DNA from: Bacillota bacterium
GTDB lineage: Bacteria > Bacillota > Clostridia > Lachnospirales > Lachnospiraceae
Direction: 5' to 3'
Assembly (NCBI GenBank): GCA_023420935.1
Contig: JAEZUR010000005.1
Span: 1 to 16,274 of the forward strand
DNA length: 16,274 nt
The position numbers and the translations under genes were made by a program. This document shows, one piece after another, positions 1 through 7,014 of the stretch. Under the pieces are notes generated by a model that saw nothing but the letters and a program-made list of their open reading frames with translations, ran no database searches and was not told where the DNA came from. Numbering within the stretch: position 1 is the first letter of the stretch; each line of letters begins with the position of its first letter.

Positions 1-730
1 CTGGGAAGAATTCTGTGACTGGTATATTGAGATGGTTAAACCAAGATTATATAATGACGAGGATGAAACAAAAGCTGCGGCTATGTGGACGCTGAAAGCA
101 GTATTAACAGATTCATTAAAATTACTACATCCTTATATGCCATTTATTACCGAGGAAATCTTCTGTACTTTACATGATGGTGAGGAAGGAATTGACGAGT
201 CTATCATGGTATCACAGTGGCCGGTTTATAAGCCAGAATATTCATTTGCAACAGAAGAAGCAGCCGTGGAGAAGATTAAGGAAGCAGTTAAGGGTATCCG
301 TAATGTTAGAACAGAAATGAATGTGCCACCAAGTAAGAAAGCAACGGTGATTGTTGTTTCTGAACAGGAAAAGGTACGTAGTATTTTTGAAAGCAGTAAA
401 GTGTTCTTTGCTACACTTGGATATGCCAGTGAAGTTGTTGTGAAAGAAACAAAAGAGGGAATACCTGCGGATGCAGTTTCTGCTGTGATTGAAGATGCAG
501 TAATTTATATTCCATTTGCTGAACTTGTTGATATTGATAAAGAAATCGAACGCTTGGAAAAAGAAAAGAATAGATTGGAAGGCGAGTTAAATCGTGTTAA
601 GGGAATGCTAAGTAACGAGAAATTCGTAAGCAAAGCACCAGAAGCGAAACTCAATGAAGAAAGAGCAAAATTAGAGAAATATTCAAGTATGATGGAACAA
701 GTTGTAGAACGATTAAACAATTTAAAGTAA
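1..730 (+). CDS. valS: Valyl-tRNA synthetase, C-terminal part (5' end outside window)
   Basis: Class I aminoacyl-tRNA synthetase that attaches valine to tRNA-Val in the cytosol. Only the last 242 codons are here; the frame is already open at base 2. The fragment begins in the anticodon-binding helical domain, with the family's EFCDWYIEMVKPRLY stretch, followed by LHPYMPFITEEI and the PPSKKA segment. The last ~65 residues are a charged coiled coil (DKEIERLEKEKNRLEGEL and onward), the tRNA-binding arm typical of ValRS and absent from IleRS and LeuRS, which is what separates it from those relatives. The Rossmann catalytic domain (HIGH, KMSKS) and the editing domain lie upstream of the window. 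The gene ends in TAA and is followed at once by a hairpin terminator, so it closes its transcription unit. Confidence 0.95.
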   Translation, partial: WEEFCDWYIEMVKPRLYNDEDETKAAAMWTLKAVLTDSLKLLHPYMPFITEEIFCTLHDGEEGIDESIMVSQWPVYKPEYSFATEEAAVEKIKEAVKGIRNVRTEMNVPPSKKATVIVVSEQEKVRSIFESSKVFFATLGYASEVVVKETKEGIPADAVSAVIEDAVIYIPFAELVDIDKEIERLEKEKNRLEGELNRVKGMLSNEKFVSKAPEAKLNEERAKLEKYSSMMEQVVERLNNLK

Positions 731-738
731 TATAATAG

Positions 739-784
739 AATCGGTGAGCAGATAACTTTTTAGTATTCTGCCACCGATTTTTTG
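739..784 (+). terminator. Rho-independent terminator of valS
   Basis: AATCGGTG (739-746) pairs with CACCGATT (772-779). Inside it, GCAGA pairs with TCTGC across a single bulged A. A run of T follows (780-783). It lies 8 bases after the valS stop codon. Confidence 0.85.
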
Positions 785-818
785 TTAGCAAAGAATTATT
801 AACTATCGATTACAATTG

Positions 819-847
819 TTGCAATCTTTCGAAAAACAATTTATAAT
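819..847 (+). promoter_or_regulatory. Sigma-A-type promoter for the FapA-family gene
   Basis: TTGCAA (819-824), a 17-base spacer and a perfect TATAAT (842-847) lie between the valS terminator and the next start codon, on the correct strand. The -35 matches the consensus at 4 of 6 positions. The same TTGCAA plus TATAAT arrangement recurs ahead of the membrane-protein gene near 15664. The spacer contains TCTTTCGAAAA, loosely like a Spo0A box, but I do not rely on that. Confidence 0.6.
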
Positions 848-894
848 AGATTATAGGAAATACTTACAAAATTGGTTGACAAGGGGTGAGCGTG

Positions 895-2295
895 ATGGCT
901 GTGGAAGAAAACCAAAAAAATGTGGCTAAGGACAACTCAGTTGTTAAAATTTCAGAAGACAATATGCGAGTTTTCATTAACTTATGTCCTTTGACGTCCG
1001 ATCTGGAGTATTCAATGGTAGAGTTAAATGAAATGTTATTTGCCAACAAAGTTGTATATGGTATAGATGAGAATAAGTTAAGAGAAATGATAGAGAAGAA
1101 ACTATATTATCAAGATATACAAGTAGCGGAAGGAACGCCTTGTATAAATGGCACGGATGGATATTTTGAATTTTTATTCAATACAGTAGTAGATAAGAAA
1201 CCTAAGATACTTGAAGATGGCTCAGTTGATTACAGTAGCATTGGTGATTTTGAAGTGGTGGAAGCAGGGGCGGAGATTGTAAGATACCATGCAGCTACCA
1301 AGGGAGAGAATGGTATCAATGTAAAAGGTATGGCTATCTATTGTAAAAATGGAAAAGAACTGGTACCGTTAAAGGGAAAAGGATTTAATCTATCTGAGGA
1401 CAAGCAGATTTATTCGGCCAGTGTTACAGGTAAGGTGGAATATAAAAGCGGTAAGCTTAATGTGTCTAATCTGTTAGTAATTAATGATGATATCACTCAC
1501 GCGACTGGTAATGTGGAATTCTCAGGTGATGTTCAGATTAAAGGTGGAATATATACTGGTATGATTGTCAAAGCTTACGGTAATATTTCAGTGGATGGTC
1601 ATGTTGAGGGAGCAGAGATCATTGCTGGGAAGGATGTAATACTAAAAGGCGGTATGCAAGGGGCTGGTAAAGGAAAAGTGATAGCTGGAGGAAGTGTTTC
1701 GGGTAAGTTTTTTGAACAAACAGTTATTCAGTGTAAAGAAAACCTCAATGCCAATGCCATATTAAATTGTGAGGTGGTATCGGATGGTGAAGTAATCATC
1801 TCTGGTAAATTAGGAATTATAATAGGTGGTTCTGTCTTCGCTAAGAAAGGAATTAGTGCAACCATAATTGGTAATCTATCTGAGCTAAAAACAAAATTAA
1901 TTATTGGTTCAGATAAGGATTTAGTTCCTGAAATTATGAAGATAGATAATGAAATAGACTTGCTATCAAAAGAAGTGCAAAAGCTTAATCATGGAATTGA
2001 GCAGATGAATCAATTAATTGAAAAGAGTAAAAAACAAGATCTCGTTGATAAAAAACTCTACTTAGTACGCGCCAAGATTTCGAAAGAATCAGAATTATTT
2101 GCGGCAAATGGAAGAAAAGAAGAGTTAGTTGCTGATCTAGATAAGGCAGTGCATAGTAAGCTTGTAATCCGCAAGAGTATTTATCCAGGGGTAAGAATTA
2201 ATATGAATGGCTACCTAAAAAATATTATTCAAGAGGATTATAATGTAACGTATCAAAATAGAGGAATGGAAATTATCGCTGTTCCAAATGTATAG
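895..2295 (+). CDS. FapA-family (DUF342) beta-helix protein
   Basis: Cytosolic protein of 466 residues in the DUF342/FapA family; the biochemical role of most members is unknown, and some sit in flagellar loci. The N-terminal ~180 residues form a mixed domain. Residues ~190-340 are a right-handed beta-helix-like run of short Gly/Val/Ile repeats (GDVQIKGGI, GNISVDGHV, GKDVILKGG, GEVIISGKL). Residues ~350-420 are a charged coiled coil, and the last ~40 form a small C-terminal domain. An in-frame GTG at 886 lies inside the ribosome binding site AAGGGGTGA (881-889), so ATG 895, 5 bases after it, is the better start (GTG 892 is possible). No flagellar gene is nearby, so a flagellar role cannot be inferred here. 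The gene stands alone behind its own promoter. Confidence 0.85.
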   Translation: MAVEENQKNVAKDNSVVKISEDNMRVFINLCPLTSDLEYSMVELNEMLFANKVVYGIDENKLREMIEKKLYYQDIQVAEGTPCINGTDGYFEFLFNTVVDKKPKILEDGSVDYSSIGDFEVVEAGAEIVRYHAATKGENGINVKGMAIYCKNGKELVPLKGKGFNLSEDKQIYSASVTGKVEYKSGKLNVSNLLVINDDITHATGNVEFSGDVQIKGGIYTGMIVKAYGNISVDGHVEGAEIIAGKDVILKGGMQGAGKGKVIAGGSVSGKFFEQTVIQCKENLNANAILNCEVVSDGEVIISGKLGIIIGGSVFAKKGISATIIGNLSELKTKLIIGSDKDLVPEIMKIDNEIDLLSKEVQKLNHGIEQMNQLIEKSKKQDLVDKKLYLVRAKISKESELFAANGRKEELVADLDKAVHSKLVIRKSIYPGVRINMNGYLKNIIQEDYNVTYQNRGMEIIAVPNV

Positions 2296-2351
2296 GATAG
2301 GTTTTAAGTCGAGAATTGCGATGTTTTATTCGGATAAAATGAAAGAAACTA

Positions 2352-2380
2352 TTGATTTTTCATTCTATAATGAGTATTAT
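2352..2380 (+). promoter_or_regulatory. Candidate promoter for the 46-residue protein / TPR protein unit
   Basis: TTGATT (2352-2357), a 17-base spacer and TATTAT (2375-2380). It lies 47 bases upstream of the small gene's start. A TATAAT also occurs at 2366-2371 but has no -35 at a workable distance. No terminator is visible after the FapA-family gene, so read-through from it is also possible. Confidence 0.4.
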
Positions 2381-2427
2381 TGTAAAGGAAAGAAAAGTAA
2401 TTAGTGTATGACTTACGGAGGATTAAT

Positions 2428-2568
2428 ATGATTAATTTTGAGGATGAATTAGAAAAATTTCAGCCAAGTTTAGAAGTAGACCAGGCGGAAGAAGCCATAT
2501 ATAAAAATGATTTAACAGATGCCACAGATATCATCAAAGATATTTTAAAAGAAATCAAAGAACGATAA
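2428..2568 (+). CDS. Small acidic protein, 46 residues, function unknown
   Basis: I do not recognise a named family. The frame runs from ATG 2428 to TAA 2566 and gives 46 residues beginning MINFEDELEKFQPSLEVDQA and ending KEIKER. It is strongly acidic in the first half and helical throughout. There is no membrane segment and no cysteine. Support for it being real: a GGAGG ribosome binding site (2417-2421) 6 bases before the ATG, a candidate promoter upstream, and a position 27 bases ahead of the zinc-ribbon/TPR gene, with which it is probably co-transcribed. The repeated motif AEEAIYKNDLTDATDII resembles a single TPR-like helical pair, so binding to the downstream TPR protein is a possible but untested role. 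Confidence 0.7.
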   Translation: MINFEDELEKFQPSLEVDQAEEAIYKNDLTDATDIIKDILKEIKER

Positions 2569-2595
2569 AGAAAGAAAAATACGGGTGGAGATATG

Positions 2596-3969
2596 ATGAA
2601 TTGTCCAAATTGTGACGCATCGTTATCATTTAAAAAAATTACTTGTGATAGATGTGGTCAAGATCTTACAATTTATAAGCGTGTAATCAGTGCTTCTAAT
2701 ATATATTATAATGATGGCTTAACAAGAGCTAAAATCAGAGATCTTTCTGGTGCTGTGATTTCTTTGAAAAGGAGTCTTCAGTTAAATAAAAAAAATACCG
2801 ATGCAAGAAATCTTCTTGGCTTAGTATATTATGAAATGGGAGAAACAGTTGCAGCACTTAGTGAATGGGTGTTAAGTAAGCATTTTCAAAGTGAAAAAAA
2901 TATAGCCGATTCCTATATGGAATCAGTACAATCAAATCCAACCAAATTAGATTCCATTAACCAAGCAATCAAGAAATATAATTCCGCTTTGTTATCTGCT
3001 AAGCAGGGAAGTGGAGATTTGGCAATTATACAGCTTAAGAAAGTATTAAACTTAAATCCAAGATTTATTAGGGCGCACCAGTTAATTGCCTTGCTTTATT
3101 TACAAAATGGAGAAAAAGATAAAGCTTATAAGAGTCTGATGAAGGCTAGTAAAATTGATATAAATAATATAATAACTCTTAGATATTTAAGTGAGCTCGG
3201 TGAATCAGGAGCAGCACATACAAGCATTCCAGAACCTAGTGCAGAAAAGAATGTTAGAGAAGATATTAAAAATATCATTCCAGTTTCTACTTATAAAGAG
3301 GATAAACCGAATATCTTCGCATTTGTAAATTTAATTTTAGGAGTTATCATTGGAGTAGCAGTTGTATATTTTCTAATTGTTCCAACAGTAGAAAAAAGAA
3401 TTAACAATGAGTATAAAAATGAGTACAGCAAATATAGTTCCGAGCAATCCTCCAATAGTAATAAGATAAAAGGTTTAGAAACAGAGAAAGCGGATCTTGA
3501 AACTAAAGTAGCTGAATTACAGAAGCAGATAGATGAATTCGAAAAGATTGAGATTGACGAAACATTGTATGATAATCTTTTCACCGCAGCTAAACAGTAT
3601 ATAGACAAGGATAAAGACAAAGCTGCGGAAACATTGTTAAAAGTAAAAGAAGGCGCATTAGATAATGCAGCAGCAAAGAGTCTATATGATTTTATTAAAA
3701 ATGATACATTCGAATCCATGTCAGATGATCTGTTTAAAGAAGGTAGAAACTTATATAACTCACAAAAATATGACGAAGCACTTAAGAAATTAAACAAAGC
3801 AGTGGAGATGAATCCAGAAAATGTAGATGCAATTTACTTTCTTGGTAGAACTTATCATAGGTTAGAAGATAAAGAAAATGCAATTATTTACTACAATAAA
3901 GTAATTAATGATTTCCCAGATTCTGCTCGTGTAGCTGAAGCAAAATCTAAATTAAGAGAGCTTAACTAA
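2596..3969 (+). CDS. Membrane protein with zinc ribbon, TPR repeats on both sides of one membrane span
   Basis: About 457 residues. Domains in order: an N-terminal zinc ribbon, CPNC...CDRC (Cys 3, 6, 17, 20); TPR-like repeats (~35-100 and ~125-200); a linker (~205-238); one membrane span (~240-262, Ile/Val/Gly rich); a charged coiled coil (~280-318); then further TPRs, the clearest at ~378-450 (LYNSQKYDEALKKLNKAVEMNP). With no signal peptide, the N-terminus is probably cytosolic and the coiled coil and last TPRs outside. TPRs are protein-docking repeats, so a scaffold is the natural reading; the partner is unknown. ATG 2593 is also possible, but GGAG at 2587-2590 is better spaced (5 bases) from ATG 2596. 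It sits directly upstream of spoIIAA, where bacilli carry dacF, but a terminator separates them, so a sporulation role is only a guess. Confidence 0.85.
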   Translation: MNCPNCDASLSFKKITCDRCGQDLTIYKRVISASNIYYNDGLTRAKIRDLSGAVISLKRSLQLNKKNTDARNLLGLVYYEMGETVAALSEWVLSKHFQSEKNIADSYMESVQSNPTKLDSINQAIKKYNSALLSAKQGSGDLAIIQLKKVLNLNPRFIRAHQLIALLYLQNGEKDKAYKSLMKASKIDINNIITLRYLSELGESGAAHTSIPEPSAEKNVREDIKNIIPVSTYKEDKPNIFAFVNLILGVIIGVAVVYFLIVPTVEKRINNEYKNEYSKYSSEQSSNSNKIKGLETEKADLETKVAELQKQIDEFEKIEIDETLYDNLFTAAKQYIDKDKDKAAETLLKVKEGALDNAAAKSLYDFIKNDTFESMSDDLFKEGRNLYNSQKYDEALKKLNKAVEMNPENVDAIYFLGRTYHRLEDKENAIIYYNKVINDFPDSARVAEAKSKLRELN

Positions 3970-3976
3970 AGATAGT

Positions 3977-4024
3977 ACTTCTTGCACTTTCCATTCGTTT
4001 GGAAAGTGCAGTAAGTCTTTTTTT
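3977..4024 (+). terminator. Rho-independent terminator after the TPR protein gene
   Basis: A perfect 10-bp stem, TGCACTTTCC (3983-3992) with GGAAAGTGCA (4001-4010), has an 8-base loop. It is extended by ACTT/AAGT (3977-3980 with 4013-4016) and followed by seven T (4018-4024). It separates the TPR gene from spoIIAA, leaving only 41 bases for any spoIIA promoter. Confidence 0.92.
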
Positions 4025-4065
4025 ATAAATATGAGATGTAAAATAATGTAAAAAGAAGGGATAAA

Positions 4066-4431
4066 ATGGAGAATAATAAAGCGAATAGAAAAACTACAGA
4101 AACTGAATTTGAGGTTCTGGAACGAAGTCTGATTATTCATTTAAATCAAGAATTAGATCACCACTGTGCATTGAAATTAAGAGAAAAATCGGACAAGTTA
4201 ATTGAAAAAGGAAATATCAAAAATGTAATTTTTGATTTTGAAGGTATTGGGTTTATGGATAGCTCTGGTATTGGAGTTATTATGGGAAGATACAAAAGAG
4301 TTATATTTACCGGGGGTAAGGTAGCCGTTGTTGGAGTTGGAAATTCCATTGATAGAATTTTACATTTATCTGGTTTATACCGAATTATTCATAAATATGA
4401 GACCGTAAAAGATGCATTAAAAGCATTATAG
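4066..4431 (+). CDS. spoIIAA: Anti-sigma F factor antagonist SpoIIAA
   Basis: STAS-domain protein that, when unphosphorylated, binds SpoIIAB and frees sigma F in the forespore. 121 residues, against about 117 in Bacillus subtilis; the extra residues are an N-terminal MENNKANRKT tail. Conserved LNQELDHHCA (ELDHH in B. subtilis) and the phosphorylation loop GFMDSSGIGVIMGRYK are present. By alignment to B. subtilis Ser58, the serine phosphorylated by SpoIIAB is Ser66. GAAGGG 5 bases before the ATG is the ribosome binding site. It is the first gene of spoIIAA-spoIIAB-sigF. I find no clear sigma H promoter (AGGAWWT...GAAT) in the 41 bases between the upstream terminator and the start codon. Confidence 0.96.
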   Translation: MENNKANRKTTETEFEVLERSLIIHLNQELDHHCALKLREKSDKLIEKGNIKNVIFDFEGIGFMDSSGIGVIMGRYKRVIFTGGKVAVVGVGNSIDRILHLSGLYRIIHKYETVKDALKAL

Positions 4432-4479
4432 ATAGCAGAAAGATAGTAATTATAAGGGATTTGAAATAGGAGGATAACA

Positions 4480-4917
4480 ATGAATGATACGAACGAAATG
4501 AGACTGGAATTTGAAAGCAAATCAAGAAATGAAAGTTTCGCGAGAATAGTAGTTGCGGCTTTTGTAGCACAATTAGATCCCACCATGGAGGAAATAGCTG
4601 ATATAAAAACGGCAGTGTCAGAGGCTGTAACCAACGCAATTATTCATGGCTATGAGAATATGGTTGGAACTATATTCCTATATTGCAGATTGGATGGAAC
4701 ACAAGTAGAAATCGAAGTATCGGATAGAGGAACAGGTATTGCTGATATTCCAAAAGCAATGGAACCTTTATATACAACGAGACCAGAATGGGAAAGATCA
4801 GGTATGGGATTTGCTTTTATGGAAGCTTTTATGGATCATCTAGAAGTAATTTCTGAATTAGGGAAAGGGACAACCATAAAAATGAAGAAAGTGATTAAGA
4901 ACACGATTTCGACCTAA
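4480..4917 (+). CDS. spoIIAB: Anti-sigma F factor and serine kinase SpoIIAB
   Basis: GHKL-fold ATPase/kinase that holds sigma F inactive and phosphorylates SpoIIAA. 145 residues, the family's normal length. The N box is EAVTNAIIHGYEN (Glu48, Asn52, His56), the G1 box is SDRGTGI (Asp82, Gly84, Gly86), and the ATP lid and G2 box are ERSGMGFAFMEAFMD (~105-119), with GKGTT at 128-132. All nucleotide-binding residues look intact. AGGAGG, 8 bases before ATG 4480, gives strong initiation. It lies 48 bases after spoIIAA and 39 before sigF, the universal gene order of this partner-switching module. Confidence 0.97.
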   Translation: MNDTNEMRLEFESKSRNESFARIVVAAFVAQLDPTMEEIADIKTAVSEAVTNAIIHGYENMVGTIFLYCRLDGTQVEIEVSDRGTGIADIPKAMEPLYTTRPEWERSGMGFAFMEAFMDHLEVISELGKGTTIKMKKVIKNTIST

Positions 4918-4956
4918 TGGCGAATGAGTTTATGTCATAGGAAGGGAAGGTGAACA

Positions 4957-5673
4957 ATGGATACATTAGAATTAATAAAAAAGGCCAGAGAGGGAGACGT
5001 AGAAGCTAGAAACCGAGTAGTTACTGAGAATATTGGCCTTGTTTGGAGCATGGTTAGACGATTTTCTAATCGTGGATATGAAATGGAAGATTTATTTCAG
5101 ATTGGTAGTATTGGTCTTATGAAAGCGATTGATAAGTTTGATACTAGTTATGATGTTAAATTTTCTACCTATGCTGTACCTATGATAACAGGAGAACTGA
5201 AACGATTTTTAAGAGATGACGGAATGGTGAAAGTAAGTCGATCACTGAAAGAAAACGGATGGAAGATAAAACAAGCAGAAGAGCGTTTAGGACATGAATT
5301 AGGAAGAGAAGCAACATTAGAAGAAATTGCCAAGGCTACAGAGCTTTCGGTAGAAGAGATTGTTATGGCAATGGAAGCGAATGTGGAAGTTGAATCTATT
5401 TATAAATCTGTTTATCAAAGTGATGGAAATGAAATATACTTAGTAGATAAATTACCTGAAAATAAAGATGAGAATGAGAGATTACTAAATCACATGCTTT
5501 TGGAACAATTATTAGAGGGGTTATGCGAAGCAGAAAGGGAATTAATCACATTACGATATTTTCAAGATAAAACCCAAATGGAAGTGGCAAGAAAATTAGG
5601 AATAAGTCAAGTTCAGGTAAGTAGAATGGAGAAAAAAATATTATTACGAATGCGACAAGAAATAACAATGTAG
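4957..5673 (+). CDS. sigF: RNA polymerase sporulation sigma factor sigma F
   Basis: First forespore-specific sigma factor, kept inactive by SpoIIAB until septation. 238 residues, slightly shorter than in B. subtilis (255). Region 2 covers ~20-93: NIGLVWSMVRRF, then the core-binding and -10 recognition stretch EMEDLFQIGSIGLMKAIDKFD, and VKFSTYAVPMITGELKRFLR. Region 3 (~95-142) has VSRSLKENGWKIKQAEERL. Region 4 (~180-235) has a helix-turn-helix, DKTQMEVARKLGISQVQVSRMEKK, for the -35 element. The alternative sigma G is less likely because the gene directly follows spoIIAB. The ribosome binding site GGGAAGGTGA ends 4 bases before the ATG. The next terminator is 75 bases downstream. Confidence 0.96.
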   Translation: MDTLELIKKAREGDVEARNRVVTENIGLVWSMVRRFSNRGYEMEDLFQIGSIGLMKAIDKFDTSYDVKFSTYAVPMITGELKRFLRDDGMVKVSRSLKENGWKIKQAEERLGHELGREATLEEIAKATELSVEEIVMAMEANVEVESIYKSVYQSDGNEIYLVDKLPENKDENERLLNHMLLEQLLEGLCEAERELITLRYFQDKTQMEVARKLGISQVQVSRMEKKILLRMRQEITM

Positions 5674-5703
5674 AAATAAGTGTATTATTTGATTAAAATT
5701 TCC

Positions 5704-5733
5704 AGAATAGAAAGGATGAAAAGGCAAATAATA
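5704..5733 (+). promoter_or_regulatory. Weak sigma G/F-like promoter match upstream of the spoVA cluster
   Basis: AGAATA (5704-5709), a 17-base spacer and AATAATA (5727-5733). Against the B. subtilis sigma G consensus (TGMATA and CATNNTA) this is 5 of 6 and 6 of 7 positions. The surroundings are very AT-rich, so the match may be chance. It precedes, rather than follows, the hairpin terminator at 5749. The spoVA operon of B. subtilis is known to be sigma G-driven, which is why I looked here. Confidence 0.25.
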
Positions 5734-5748
5734 GCTTTAAAGAAAAAG

Positions 5749-5789
5749 AAAGGCATTAGCTAGAATCTGATTCTGGTTAATGCCTTTTT
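5749..5789 (+). terminator. Hairpin terminator between sigF and the spoVA cluster
   Basis: AAAGGCATTA (5749-5758) pairs with TAATGCCTTT (5778-5787), with a second nested stem AGAATC/GATTCT at its tip. The T-run ends at 5789. Only 17 bases then remain before the next start codon at 5807, so this element is effectively in the leader of the spoVA cluster as well as the end of the spoIIA operon. Confidence 0.85.
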
Positions 5790-5806
5790 AATAAGGAGAG
5801 AATACG

Positions 5807-5944
5807 ATGAAAAGAAAAAGCATTTATACAATGACCGTTGTTTTTTTAATGGCAATTATTCTAGTAGTTGTATACTTCAATTATGTTAAAAGTACAGAAG
5901 AAGTGTATGAAGGTACTCTAGTTTGGGAAGGAACCTTTTTATGA
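5807..5944 (+). CDS. Small single-span membrane protein, 45 residues, coupled to spoVAA
   Basis: I do not recognise a family. ATG 5807 to TGA 5942 gives a basic start (MKRKSIYTM), a hydrophobic span at ~8-24 (VVFLMAIILVVVYF), and a short acidic tail containing STEEVYEGTLVWEG. This looks like an N-in bitopic membrane peptide with ~20 residues outside; there is no lipobox cysteine. A ribosome binding site, AAGGAGAG, sits 6 bases before the ATG. The stop codon overlaps the spoVAA start as ATGA (5941-5944), the classic sign of translational coupling. Together these make it a likely real gene. Its place suggests expression with SpoVA in the forespore, but this is inference. It could also be only a leader peptide that delivers ribosomes to spoVAA. 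Confidence 0.7.
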   Translation: MKRKSIYTMTVVFLMAIILVVVYFNYVKSTEEVYEGTLVWEGTFL

Positions 5945-6573
5945 ATAGGGAAATTGTATATCTAAAAATTGATCAGAATATCAAGGTTACCAATAAAAAA
6001 GTTCATTTAGAAGATATAGCCAAGATTTATTGTGTTGATACAAATCTGGTTGATCAATTAAATCATCTTGAGGTATACACATTAAAAAAAGATAAAGATA
6101 CGAAATATTGTTATTCCATTCTAAAAATTATTGAGTTAATTCAAAAAGAGCATCCAGGAGTACAGATAGTCAATCTTGGTGAGACTGATTTTGTTATAGA
6201 ATTTCGTATAGAAAAGAAAAAATCCAAACAGATACTTGAATATGTAAAAGCAGTATTTGTTACATTAACCGTTTTCTTTGGATCAATGTTTTCTATTATG
6301 ACCTTTAATACTGACGTAGCTGTAGATAAAGTATTTACCAAGGTATATCAATTAATCTTAGGTCATCCTAGAAATGATATAGGAGTACTGGAGATAGCTT
6401 ATAGCGTTGGGCTACCGATAGGTATTATTGTGTTTTTTAATCACTTTTCTAAAATGAAGATACATGATGATCCTACACCATTACAAATTGAAATGAGAAA
6501 TTATGAGGAAGATGTAAATAAGGCGTTATTACAAGATTCCACAAGGGAGAATAAAACAATTGATATTAATTAA
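5941..6573 (+). CDS. spoVAA: Stage V sporulation protein AA
   Basis: Component of the SpoVA dipicolinic-acid channel complex in the forespore inner membrane. 210 residues, against 206 in B. subtilis. The N-terminal ~95 residues form the soluble domain with two small alpha/beta subdomains. Membrane spans lie at ~101-121 and ~149-168, the second containing the conserved YSVGLPIGIIVFFNH. The C-terminal tail (DDPTPLQIEMRNYEEDVN) matches the B. subtilis EEPSPLEVEMFNYQ region. An in-frame TTG at 5923 exists upstream, but GGAAGGA (5926-5932) is 8 bases before ATG 5941, which also overlaps the upstream stop codon, so I chose 5941. Its 3' end overlaps spoVAB by 14 bases. Confidence 0.92.
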   Translation: MNREIVYLKIDQNIKVTNKKVHLEDIAKIYCVDTNLVDQLNHLEVYTLKKDKDTKYCYSILKIIELIQKEHPGVQIVNLGETDFVIEFRIEKKKSKQILEYVKAVFVTLTVFFGSMFSIMTFNTDVAVDKVFTKVYQLILGHPRNDIGVLEIAYSVGLPIGIIVFFNHFSKMKIHDDPTPLQIEMRNYEEDVNKALLQDSTRENKTIDIN

Positions 6574-6976
6574 GAATATAATTCTAATCTTTATTGGCTT
6601 GTCTGGAGGAGTAACGATAGCAGCTGGAATCTTTTCTTTTATCGTTATGTTAGGTGTAATTAACCGCTTGGCGTCAAGAACGGAAACAGCTAAATACCTG
6701 GCATTATATGAAAATGCTATTATATTGGGTGGAACCATCGGTAATGTAATTATAGTTTACTCGATACGTGTTCCAATTGGTATAACTGGAATTTTTGTAT
6801 ATGGTTTTTTTTGCGGTGTTTTTGTTGGATGTCTAGCAATGGCTTTGGCTGAGGTAGCAAAAGTGGTACCTGTATTTGCAAAAAGAATAAAATTAGTAGT
6901 TGGTATGCCGTTTATTGTACTTGGAATCGCATTGGGTAAGTGCATTGGAGCATTTTATCAACTCTATTGGAAATAA
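6560..6976 (+). CDS. spoVAB: Stage V sporulation protein AB
   Basis: Integral membrane protein of the SpoVA complex, 138 residues and about four membrane spans (~5-33, ~50-70, ~73-98, ~112-134). It has the family's Gly-rich first span (FIGLSGGVTIAAGIFSF) and the short basic loop RLASRTETAKY. ATG 6560 lies inside the spoVAA end (14-base overlap) with AAGGGAGA (6543-6550) 9 bases ahead, so the two genes are translated as a coupled pair. In B. subtilis AA and AB are required for DPA uptake; I assume the same here. SpoVAA and SpoVAB are missing from several Clostridium species, so their presence is a useful trait of this lineage. Confidence 0.9.
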   Translation: MILIKNIILIFIGLSGGVTIAAGIFSFIVMLGVINRLASRTETAKYLALYENAIILGGTIGNVIIVYSIRVPIGITGIFVYGFFCGVFVGCLAMALAEVAKVVPVFAKRIKLVVGMPFIVLGIALGKCIGAFYQLYWK

Positions 6977-7014
6977 TATTATTACAGCCATATTAAGGCA
7001 GATAGGAGTAAAGT

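Noticed and set aside
886..894. GTG start of the FapA-family gene at 886
   Set aside because: The codon lies within the ribosome binding site itself, so ATG 895 is the better start.
3291..3797. 168-codon open frame on the minus strand inside the TPR protein gene
   Set aside because: Ser/Leu/Phe-rich composition of an antisense shadow, no ribosome binding site, and the plus strand clearly codes.
4024..4044. TATAAA and TAAAAT as -10 boxes for spoIIAA
   Set aside because: No acceptable -35 lies 16-18 bases upstream, since those positions are in the terminator.
5923..5940. TTG start giving spoVAA six more residues
   Set aside because: The ribosome binding site GGAAGGA falls between it and ATG 5941, which also forms the ATGA overlap.
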